29,809 nt of DNA from positions 1-29,809 of the forward strand of contig JALQZL010000006.1 of assembly GCA_023258355.1 (NCBI GenBank), in the 5' to 3' direction. Source of the DNA: Wenzhouxiangellaceae bacterium (GTDB lineage: Bacteria > Pseudomonadota > Gammaproteobacteria > Xanthomonadales > Wenzhouxiangellaceae). The position numbers were made by a program, and so were the translations under genes. Within the stretch, counting starts at the first letter, position 1. Every line of letters begins with the position of its first letter. This document shows positions 23,890 to 29,809 of the stretch, piece after piece. The notes beneath the pieces were generated by a model. It did no database searches. It was not told the origin of the DNA and was given only the letters and a program-made list of their open reading frames with translations.

Positions 23890-24936
23890 ATGCCGTTTCG
23901 GTTTTTCCGCCGCGTGCCTTTAGGAAAAGGCCTGACTATGAACATTTCAAAAACTGGCCTGTCTTTTTCGGCAGGCCCCAGGGGTGGGGCATTTACACTG
24001 GGTACCTCTGGCGCACGAGGCACCATGAGCCTGCCAGGCACGGGCTTGTTCTACACCGTGGATAAAAAGAACATCTTAACGGGTAAAAAAAAGCGGTCTC
24101 CCCAAAAACCCAAACGGGCTAACGCACTGCCACCCGACAGCCCACTTGAGCTGGGGTTTTTTGATAAATGGCGTGTGCCGAAAGAGGAGCAGGTGGTTGT
24201 TGAGGGGTTTAAGGCACTGGTGGGTGGTGATCATGCCCTTGCGCTTGAGTATTTTGAGTTGGCCCCGAACACCGCTGATGCGCGATGGATTGCAGGGATG
24301 ATTCGGTTGAAGCAAGGCGAGCATGATTTGGCGGAGGCCCATTTGAAGTTTGCTTTGTCACATGAAAAAGCGTTGGGCGCATTGGTCGCTAAGTATGATG
24401 TCGAAGTCGTTCTTAGACTTCCGATCACTGAGCATATTTTTGCCTTAGCCCAACCCAGACGCCGGGGTACCTTACTTGCCATGGTGGAATGTCAGCAAGA
24501 CCGAGGCGATTATCACAGCGCCTTACATTACTGTCATCAACTGGTTGAAGAACACCCGGAGGATCTTTTGGTGACCTTGTCTATGGTTGAGCTTCAGTCA
24601 ATGATGGCATCGCCTCTTTCTGAGTCAACAGCGAAAGAATGGGTGGCCATGATTGGCGCCTTGGATAATGACAGTGACGTGCACGCCGCACTTTTAATGT
24701 ACAAAGCCCAAGCGTTGATGGTATTGGGTTTAAACAAAGCAGGCTTAACCACATTAACCCAAGCCTATCGCAAGAAAAAAGACCGCGACGAAGCGCTCTT
24801 ACGGGCGATCCGATATCAGCGCATCAAAGCCTACCAGCGGCTTGGGCAAAAAAGCCGTGCCCTAGTCGAGCTCGAAGGTTTATATGCCGAGGCACCCGAC
24901 TATGAGGATGTGGCCGAGCAGCTAGGTTTGGCTTAG
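23890..24936 (+). CDS. DUF4236 protein with C-terminal TPR-like repeats
   Basis: A 348-residue protein. The N-terminal 55 residues are a DUF4236 domain: MPFRFFRRVPLGKGLTMNIS, then KTGLSFSAGPRGG and LPGTGLFYTV. A Lys/Pro-rich linker follows, then an all-helical region (about 95-345) with TPR-like pairs such as ALALEYFELAPNTADARW, DLAEAHLKFALSHEKAL and RALVELEGLYAEAP. The start is the ATG at 23890 because AGGGGG lies four bases upstream and DUF4236 proteins begin MPFRF; the frame has ten extra non-conserved codons before it. There is no signal peptide or membrane segment. The function is unknown; DUF4236 occurs with various interaction domains, and a scaffold role is a guess. Confidence 0.82.
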   Translation: MPFRFFRRVPLGKGLTMNISKTGLSFSAGPRGGAFTLGTSGARGTMSLPGTGLFYTVDKKNILTGKKKRSPQKPKRANALPPDSPLELGFFDKWRVPKEEQVVVEGFKALVGGDHALALEYFELAPNTADARWIAGMIRLKQGEHDLAEAHLKFALSHEKALGALVAKYDVEVVLRLPITEHIFALAQPRRRGTLLAMVECQQDRGDYHSALHYCHQLVEEHPEDLLVTLSMVELQSMMASPLSESTAKEWVAMIGALDNDSDVHAALLMYKAQALMVLGLNKAGLTTLTQAYRKKKDRDEALLRAIRYQRIKAYQRLGQKSRALVELEGLYAEAPDYEDVAEQLGLA

Positions 24937-24975
24937 CTGATGGCATAAGGTTTGGTTGGTGGTTTTTCAGGCCTA

Positions 24976-24993
24976 GCGGTTGCGAGCAACCGC
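24976..24993. repeat. Perfect hairpin/inverted repeat upstream of the fetAB-type operon
   Basis: GCGGTTGC and GCAACCGC are perfect eight-base arms around a two-base GA centre, 23 bases before the ATG of the ATPase gene. It could be an operator, a terminator for the DUF4236 gene (no T-run follows, only CTTT) or a 5'-UTR structure. The near-continuous 18-base dyad favours a protein-binding site. Confidence 0.45.
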
Positions 24994-25015
24994 CTTTGGG
25001 TTCAAACTGTTTGCT

Positions 25016-25627
25016 ATGACCAGCGATACCTCCCCATCATTGAAGATTCAATCCCTCAGCGTCGGTGCGCTCCGCCCCATCGACTTAACCGTGGCGCCTG
25101 GGGAAGTGGTCTGTTTGTCGGGTGAGTCTGGTTCGGGCAAAAGCCGTTTTCTCCGTGCGGTCGCTGACTTAGAACCACATGAGGGCAAGGTGAGTTTGGG
25201 TGATCTGGACCGCGCCTCAATGCCAGCGCATCAGTGGCGAGAGCAGGTGATGCTGGTTCCCGCTGAAAGTCAGTGGTGGGCTGATCGTGTCGGTGAGCAT
25301 TTTTGTGGCCCTATGCCTGAGGCACTTTCCGCCCTCGGTTTTTCTGATGATGTCACCAGCTGGGAGGTGGCCCGCTTGTCCAGTGGAGAAAAGCAACGCC
25401 TCGCAGCTATCCGGGCGTTGTCTTGCCAACCAAAAGCCTTGTTGTTAGACGAGCCGACCGCCAACTTGGATGATCACAGCATCCAGTTATTTGAGCAGTG
25501 GATCTTGGGCGTGATTCAGACAAAGAAAATGCCCGTGTTATGGGTCGCCCACGATGAGGCACAAATGGCCCGCGTTGGTCAACGACATTTTCGAATTCAA
25601 GGCGATCACTGGGAGCTTGATCAATGA
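25016..25627 (+). CDS. fetA: FetA-type ABC transporter ATP-binding protein
   Basis: A 203-residue ATPase (E. coli YbbL/FetA is similar) that with FetB exports iron and eases oxidative stress in E. coli. It has Walker A GESGSGKSRF, signature LSSGEKQRLAAIRAL and Walker B ALLLDEPTANLD, then a switch His in VAHDEAQ. The ATG at 25016 is chosen over a TTG twelve codons earlier that lies inside the hairpin at 24976-24993; no strong ribosome-binding site distinguishes them. The stop overlaps the permease start by four bases, so the two are translationally coupled. The iron role is transferred from E. coli. Confidence 0.85.
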   Translation: MTSDTSPSLKIQSLSVGALRPIDLTVAPGEVVCLSGESGSGKSRFLRAVADLEPHEGKVSLGDLDRASMPAHQWREQVMLVPAESQWWADRVGEHFCGPMPEALSALGFSDDVTSWEVARLSSGEKQRLAAIRALSCQPKALLLDEPTANLDDHSIQLFEQWILGVIQTKKMPVLWVAHDEAQMARVGQRHFRIQGDHWELDQ

Positions 25628-26427
25628 ATGTGATTGATCTGGCTTGGTGGCAGTTGGCCATTGCCGCGTCAATGGTGCTGGCGCTGGCGGGCGTGTCGAT
25701 GGTGGCGAGACTGAATGTCGGTAAGCCGATATTGATCGCAGGGGCAAGAACCGTCATTCAACTCACCTTGATCGGTTTGGTGTTGGAAGCGCTTTTTGCA
25801 GTGGGCGCATTCCATTGGGTGGCTTTAATGGCCACCTTGATGTTGCTGGTGGCTGGCCGTGAGGTCATGGCGAGACAAAAACACCGACTTACGGGTGGTT
25901 GGGCCTTCGGGATTGGCACCAGCGCCATGTTCATCTCTGGGTTTACGGTGACGGTGCTAACCCTTGTTGTGGTGATCGGGCCAGACCCTTGGTATACCCC
26001 CCAATACGCAATACCCCTATTGGGCATGTTGTTGGGCAACACCATGACCGGTGTGGCTTTGAGTCTTGATCGGTTGACAGAAGCGGTCTGGCGCCAACGC
26101 GCGGTCATTGAGAATCGATTGATGTTGGGACAATCTTGGCAAGAGGCGATTGGTGATTTTCGACGCGAAGCCATGCGCTCTGGCATGATGCCCATGATTA
26201 ATGCCATGGCGGCCGCTGGTATTGTGAGCTTACCTGGGATGATGACGGGTCAAATTTTGGGTGGCAGCCCACCGGCTGTGGCGGTGAAATACCAAATTCT
26301 TGTGATGTTCACGATCACCGTGGGCTCTGGGTTCGGGGCCATGGTGGCCGTGAGTGCGGGCAGTCGTCGCTTGTTTGATGAGCGAGAGCGACTTCGGGTT
26401 GATCGCTTGAGCGCCGCGCGTACTTGA
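25624..26427 (+). CDS. fetB: FetB-type (UPF0014) metal-export permease
   Basis: A 267-residue inner-membrane protein of the UPF0014/FetB family with about six to seven hydrophobic segments. Family blocks are GARTVIQLTLIGLVLEALF, PLLGMLLGNTMTGVALSLDRL, an amphipathic ENRLMLGQSWQEA loop, and MPMINAMAAAGIVSLPGMMTGQ with GGSPPAVAVKYQ. In E. coli FetAB lowers cytoplasmic iron and raises peroxide resistance. It starts with ATG overlapping the ATPase stop and ends three bases before the stop of the convergent sulfotransferase gene. Confidence 0.9.
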   Translation: MNVIDLAWWQLAIAASMVLALAGVSMVARLNVGKPILIAGARTVIQLTLIGLVLEALFAVGAFHWVALMATLMLLVAGREVMARQKHRLTGGWAFGIGTSAMFISGFTVTVLTLVVVIGPDPWYTPQYAIPLLGMLLGNTMTGVALSLDRLTEAVWRQRAVIENRLMLGQSWQEAIGDFRREAMRSGMMPMINAMAAAGIVSLPGMMTGQILGGSPPAVAVKYQILVMFTITVGSGFGAMVAVSAGSRRLFDERERLRVDRLSAART

Positions 26428-26430
26428 TAC

Positions 26431-27399
26431 TTATTGCTTAAACCAAGGCCTGATCAATGCCCACGCTTGCAGCGGCCCCAAAGGATGAGTAATGGCTCGA
26501 CGCCACTGGGCCTCTCTTTCATCGATTAACGCAAGCACGGGCTTGAGTGCCATCACGCGTTGTTCAATGTCTTCCCAGGCCGTCCAAAATGCATCATCCC
26601 CCTCGGGTGAGTTTTCGGTATTCGCTCGTTGGCGCAATAATCCATACGCCTCTTTGACGATGGGATTAAGATCGGCTGACTTATCTAGGTCATCTTCACT
26701 AAATTGCGTGTGTCGCAAGCGCTGATCTAAGAACCCATCGATAAAATTTTGGATAGTATCCGCCCCGTCAGATTCCCTTGCCAACCCCAGCGTCTGTGAC
26801 ACGCGGCTGAGGGTTTGGTGTGGTTGGTCCATCAAATCATCGTAATCAACCACTGAAAGTGGGTGAGGTCTCGTGTGCCGCAAAAAAGGCACAATACTCA
26901 TTAACCACTCCAAGTCACTGGCTGCTTGCCTGCCTCGGCGCGGATCAATCTTGGCGCGCGAGCGGGCGACGCTGATCGGGTTTCTCAATGCAATCACAAA
27001 AGCGGGCTGTGATTGAGTCTCGGCCAACACCCGATCCCAAAAGGGCAGGATGCGGAGTGTTCGCCCATACTTAAATCCCCATATCGGTGAGCGTCCAAAA
27101 CGCTGATTGATCACATGGATGGCTTGGTCTTGCAGCGGTTGAAGCTTGGGGTTATCGAATGCATCCGGCGCCAACCAGCCGACGCTGTCTGCTCTCAACC
27201 CCAATACTCGCCGCGCTTTTTTCGAGATGGCCAATAGATCAGCGTCTTCGAAGAAACCTTTGGGATTTTTTCGACTGGCTTTTTTAAAGTGTTGACCAAG
27301 ATCGACGCCCAACGCCTGTAGCGCTCGGGTGAGCGTGCTGGTGCCACTGCGACCTGCTCCAATGACGAAGACTGCTTTTTTGGGTTGATTGGAAGACAT
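26431..27399 (-). CDS. Sulfotransferase family protein (PAPS-dependent type)
   Basis: A 322-residue protein with the two PAPS-binding elements of sulfotransferases: a P-loop-like FVIGAGRSGTSTLTRAL near the N-terminus (about 11-27) and the 3'-phosphate motif VIALRNPISVARSRAKID about halfway. There is no signal peptide. The frame is open for 86 more codons upstream, but these overlap the divergent gene and are not conserved-looking; the ATG at 27397-27399, giving MSSNQPKKAVFVIGAGRSG, fits family N-termini. The acceptor, possibly a cell-surface glycan or a lipid, cannot be told from the sequence. It is divergent from a kinase-fold gene with 53 bases between starts, so the pair probably share a promoter. 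Confidence 0.85.
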   Translation of the reverse strand: MSSNQPKKAVFVIGAGRSGTSTLTRALQALGVDLGQHFKKASRKNPKGFFEDADLLAISKKARRVLGLRADSVGWLAPDAFDNPKLQPLQDQAIHVINQRFGRSPIWGFKYGRTLRILPFWDRVLAETQSQPAFVIALRNPISVARSRAKIDPRRGRQAASDLEWLMSIVPFLRHTRPHPLSVVDYDDLMDQPHQTLSRVSQTLGLARESDGADTIQNFIDGFLDQRLRHTQFSEDDLDKSADLNPIVKEAYGLLRQRANTENSPEGDDAFWTAWEDIEQRVMALKPVLALIDEREAQWRRAITHPLGPLQAWALIRPWFKQ

Positions 27400-27452
27400 G
27401 GCAAATACTCTACATCGGATTGGCTGCTGGGGCGAGTACAATGAGGCCAATG

Positions 27453-28220
27453 ATGAGTCGACCAGCCAATCCTTGGTGGAAGCGCGTGCAACGTCAATGG
27501 CGACAATGGCGCGGGTTTGAGCAAACCAAAACGCATCAAGTCGATTGGGTAATAAAAGCGGGCCAGAAAGCCAAAAGGGTGACTTTTCAAACCAAGCGCG
27601 AGGCCGATACAGTGACCCATGCGTTAGAGACCTTGGCGCCATTGGGCTGCTTCCCAAAACTGATTGCTCACCAAGACCAATGTGTTTGGGTGAGCTTTGT
27701 ACCAGCGCAACCCATCAGTGATGATCCGAGTGATTTAATCAGCGCTTTTTTTCAAAAGCTCTATGGCCATCAAGTTGGCAAAGTGGTTGATGAAGTCTCT
27801 TCTGACACCGTGCTTGAAGCGTTTGAGTCAAACCTCGACACGCTTCGAGCGAGTCGTTATTTCAATGAGGACTTTTTGAATCAGTTAGCCCTGCACTGCC
27901 ATCGATCTCGACCTGAGACTGTGTGCGTTGGGTTTGATTATGTTGATGCTATCCCAAAGAACTTTGTTATGTCTCAAGGGCAAGCCATCGGCATTGACAT
28001 TGATGCCATTGAGGCCAATGTGCTCTTGGGAAAAGGCTTGGCCAAGGCAGAGTATCGCTCGTTGATGAATGCGTCAGCGCACTTGGCGGCGTTCGACACT
28101 CGTCTGGTCAAACAATACCCTTTTGTCCGTCTGTGCTTTGCGGCCGAGTATTTCTGCCAGAAATTAGCGCAGGGTAAAAAGCGCCACATTAACCCAAGTG
28201 TGATCAAAGCGTGGTTTTAA
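27453..28220 (+). CDS. Kinase-fold (aminoglycoside/LPS kinase-like) protein, divergent
   Basis: A 255-residue protein I can place only by fold. The start ATG at 27453 has GAGG six bases upstream; ATGs at 27441 and 27450 are worse spaced. The N-terminal part is strongly basic (KRVQRQWRQWRGF). The middle looks like a kinase N-lobe (VDWVIKAGQKAKRVTFQTK). In the C-lobe YVDAIPKNFV has the D-x4-N spacing of a catalytic loop, with the usual H-G replaced by Y-V, and GIDIDAIEANVLLGKGLAKA resembles the metal-binding DFD-type loop. The likely ancestry is the APH/3-deoxy-manno-octulosonate-kinase-like family. The divergent sulfotransferase suggests a shared glycan or small-molecule modification. Its stop overlaps the queE stop in TTAA. 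Confidence 0.6.
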   Translation: MSRPANPWWKRVQRQWRQWRGFEQTKTHQVDWVIKAGQKAKRVTFQTKREADTVTHALETLAPLGCFPKLIAHQDQCVWVSFVPAQPISDDPSDLISAFFQKLYGHQVGKVVDEVSSDTVLEAFESNLDTLRASRYFNEDFLNQLALHCHRSRPETVCVGFDYVDAIPKNFVMSQGQAIGIDIDAIEANVLLGKGLAKAEYRSLMNASAHLAAFDTRLVKQYPFVRLCFAAEYFCQKLAQGKKRHINPSVIKAWF

Positions 28221-28855
28221 CGAACGCCGATGACTTTGTGGGTTTGTAAACTAAACCGCCATTGGGGATGCGCTAAGCAGTAATTGATCGTGGCTTGTGT
28301 GTTCTCTTCCAATTGAGGGCCATCCATCGGCTGAAGAAGGAAGTGATCAAACTCAAGTGTTTCGAAACGCTCAGGTAGGGCGGTGGGTTGTGGATAGACG
28401 AGCTTCAGTTCTTGGCCTGAGGTTTGAATGAGTGGGGCTGTGGATTTTGGGGAAACACATAGCCAGTCAATGCCTCTTGGCGCTTTGACTGTACCGTTGG
28501 TTTCGACCGCAATCCAAAACCCTTGACCATGCAATGCATCAATGGCCGCCTCGTCTAACTGTAATAACGGCTCACCACCCGTACACACCACCATGGCGTG
28601 GTCTTTGGGTTGGCTGCTTGGCCACTGTGCCGCTACAGCTTGAGCTAATGCTTCGGCGTCTTTAAATTTTCCACCACCGGGACCATCGGTGCCCACAAAG
28701 TCCGTGTCACAAAAAGAGCAGATGGCATTGGCGCGATCTTTCTCTAGCCCTGACCATAGGTTGCAGCCCGAGAATCGCAAAAACACAGCTGGCCTTCCCG
28801 CATTCAGCCCTTCACCTTGGAGGGTGTAGAACATTTCTTTGACGCTGTAGGTCAC
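28217..28855 (-). CDS. queE: 7-carboxy-7-deazaguanine synthase QueE
   Basis: A 212-residue radical-SAM enzyme that converts 6-carboxy-tetrahydropterin, the QueD product, to 7-carboxy-7-deazaguanine on the way to queuosine. The sequence starts YSVKEMFYTLQGEG and has FLRFSGCNLWSG then ICSFCDTDF, giving a C-x14-C-x2-C cluster motif instead of the standard CX3CX2C; this variant is known from Burkholderia-type QueE. CTGGEPLLQ and ETNGT are further hallmarks. The frame runs back to 29041, but the GTG at 28853-28855 has AGGGG upstream, one base after the queD stop, and matches family starts. The two genes are an operon. Confidence 0.92.
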   Translation of the reverse strand: MTYSVKEMFYTLQGEGLNAGRPAVFLRFSGCNLWSGLEKDRANAICSFCDTDFVGTDGPGGGKFKDAEALAQAVAAQWPSSQPKDHAMVVCTGGEPLLQLDEAAIDALHGQGFWIAVETNGTVKAPRGIDWLCVSPKSTAPLIQTSGQELKLVYPQPTALPERFETLEFDHFLLQPMDGPQLEENTQATINYCLAHPQWRFSLQTHKVIGVR

Positions 28856-28856
28856 A

Positions 28857-29809
28857 TCAATCCCCTTTTTCCAAGTGGGCACCTTGACCCTTTTGGTGTT
28901 CCACTGTGACACCCGTGAGTTTTGGCAACAGGGGTTGCATGTGTTGGGCGATATAGCCAGCGAGGGTGATGTCATCAGCGTGCTCAAGCCCTGGAATGTC
29001 ATAAAGTGGGTGATGGTCCAGTGCCTTGAACAGCGGGGCAAAGGCGAGTTTCACATCACCAAAATCATGTACCCATCCTTGGACATCATCAAGGGCACCT
29101 GTCAGATGTAGCTCTACATTGAAGGTGTGACCGTGAATGGCGCATCGGGGATCACCGTCACGAAGGCCAGCCAGGCGAACAGCACTGTCGATGGTTTGCG
29201 CTTTCCAAATCGCCATGTCTTCGCCATCAAACCGGCACCCAGCGGTCGGTGTCTCATTGACACTGACAGACACTAACGCGAGCGAGGATGACAGTTTTTG
29301 CCAGAGCCACAGTGCCAAATGTTCACTGGTTGGATTCTCAAGGCCATCAATGTCATTCAAACAAGACCAAGCCAGTGACTGGTGGAGTGGGGCCCATGCC
29401 TCGTGAATTTTTTTGTGGGCCAGCGCCGCAGGCTCACTCGGATCAATCGCAACGGTCAATGTGACTGCAAACCCATGGCCGTGCATTCTTCCACACTTGT
29501 GTCCGACAGGCACATTGGGTAGCTGATGGGCAGCTTCAAAGAAAAAGCGTCGGCTTATGGTCCAAGGATGGCTCGAGGCTATTTTGAACTCGGTATACGT
29601 GTGAGGTGCGCTCTTGAGTTCAACAGAGACCAGTGCTTCGCTGGCGAGTGATTGTTGGATCCACTGAACAATCGCTGGGTCGTCAGGTTCATTATCGAGC
29701 CATTGATTCAGGTCTTGATAGCTCAACTGTTCGCAGATGGCTTCCAGTGACTGCTGCGCGGTCTGCCGACAAGCACTGATGTTGGCATCCAAGACGGCAC
29801 TTACCTCAA
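28857..29809 (-). CDS. queD: QueD-like 6-carboxytetrahydropterin synthase with repeated PTPS modules, open to the right edge
   Basis: The protein converts 7,8-dihydroneopterin triphosphate to 6-carboxytetrahydropterin for queuosine. Numbering from a TTG at 29790-29792 (311 codons), residues 80-190 are a QueD domain with zinc ligands His89, His104, His106, Cys100 in HKCGRMHGHGF and Glu180 in NETPTAGC. Its LDHH motif has become LAWS (Ala141-Trp142). Residues 200-308 are a second domain with HGH (220-222), HDFGDVK and LDHHPLYDIPGLE (Asp259-His260), but the first zinc His is Val205, and Cys100 aligns to Arg216 with Cys217 one place off. Residues 23-69 (LSYQDLN to TEF) align with the C-terminal half of the same fold, so a degenerate third module begins further right. 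No in-frame stop separates the TTG from the window edge, so the true start is probably outside. Confidence 0.85.
   Translation of the reverse strand, partial: EVSAVLDANISACRQTAQQSLEAICEQLSYQDLNQWLDNEPDDPAIVQWIQQSLASEALVSVELKSAPHTYTEFKIASSHPWTISRRFFFEAAHQLPNVPVGHKCGRMHGHGFAVTLTVAIDPSEPAALAHKKIHEAWAPLHQSLAWSCLNDIDGLENPTSEHLALWLWQKLSSSLALVSVSVNETPTAGCRFDGEDMAIWKAQTIDSAVRLAGLRDGDPRCAIHGHTFNVELHLTGALDDVQGWVHDFGDVKLAFAPLFKALDHHPLYDIPGLEHADDITLAGYIAQHMQPLLPKLTGVTVEHQKGQGAHLEKGD

Noticed and set aside
27400..27657. 86-codon N-terminal extension of the sulfotransferase
   Set aside because: It would overlap the start of the divergent kinase-fold gene, and the P-loop normally lies within the first 20 residues, as with the ATG at 27399.
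1..29809. Defence system, CRISPR array, prophage, IS element, tRNA or rRNA
   Set aside because: I looked for repeat-spacer patterns, transposase and integrase motifs, and tRNA cloverleaf landmarks and saw none. Nearly all of the window is explained by core or metabolic genes.

Overview
The window is the replication-origin region of a gammaproteobacterial chromosome, with a G+C content of roughly one half by eye. The order mnmE-yidC-rnpA-rpmH on the minus strand, facing dnaA-dnaN-recF-gyrB on the plus strand, is the classical oriC neighbourhood. The cmoA/cmoB pair, an alpha/beta glycyl-tRNA synthetase, FetAB and a ZrgA-type zinc cluster all fit a gammaproteobacterium, probably marine and nearer to the Pseudomonas/Oceanospirillales type than to the enterics. 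The sequence alone does not allow a genus call.

Layout. 1-2282: mnmE start (edge), yidC, rnpA, rpmH, read leftward; yidD is absent between rnpA and yidC. 2283-4048: a DnaA box in the rpmH/dnaA divergent region, dnaA, and then the best oriC candidate, with four clustered DnaA boxes followed by A+T-rich DNA between dnaA and dnaN. 4049-8670: dnaN, recF, gyrB, with three ParB-binding (parS-type) 16-mers in or at the edges of recF. 8701-13530: cmoA (minus), then the tightly coupled operon glyQ-glyS-cmoB; the two wobble-uridine modification genes flank the glycyl-tRNA synthetase genes. 13541-14905: a sodium-dependent NSS-family transporter.

15052-20200 (plus): a His-rich ZrgA-type periplasmic protein, an ABC ATPase, an FtsX/MacB-type permease, a DUF3299 protein and a secreted S9 prolyl-oligopeptidase-type peptidase. 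The first four resemble the zinc-regulated zrg cluster of Vibrio. 20230-23824 (minus): mutM, a DsbD/ScsB-like disulfide reductase and an exported redoxin, suggesting an oxidative damage and envelope thiol group. 23890-26427 (plus): a DUF4236-TPR protein and a FetAB-type metal exporter. 26431-28220: a PAPS-type sulfotransferase and a divergent kinase-fold protein sharing a 53-bp start-to-start region. 28217-29809 (minus): queD-queE for queuosine biosynthesis.

The most unusual object is the QueD homologue at the right edge. It carries repeated 6-pyruvoyl-tetrahydropterin-synthase modules whose active-site residues are divided between modules. Zinc ligands, catalytic Cys and pterin-anchoring Glu are in one module, and the Asp-His dyad is in the next. 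A third, degenerate half-module lies at the window edge. No tRNA, rRNA, CRISPR, insertion sequence or prophage genes were seen, and no gene-free stretch exceeds 300 bases.
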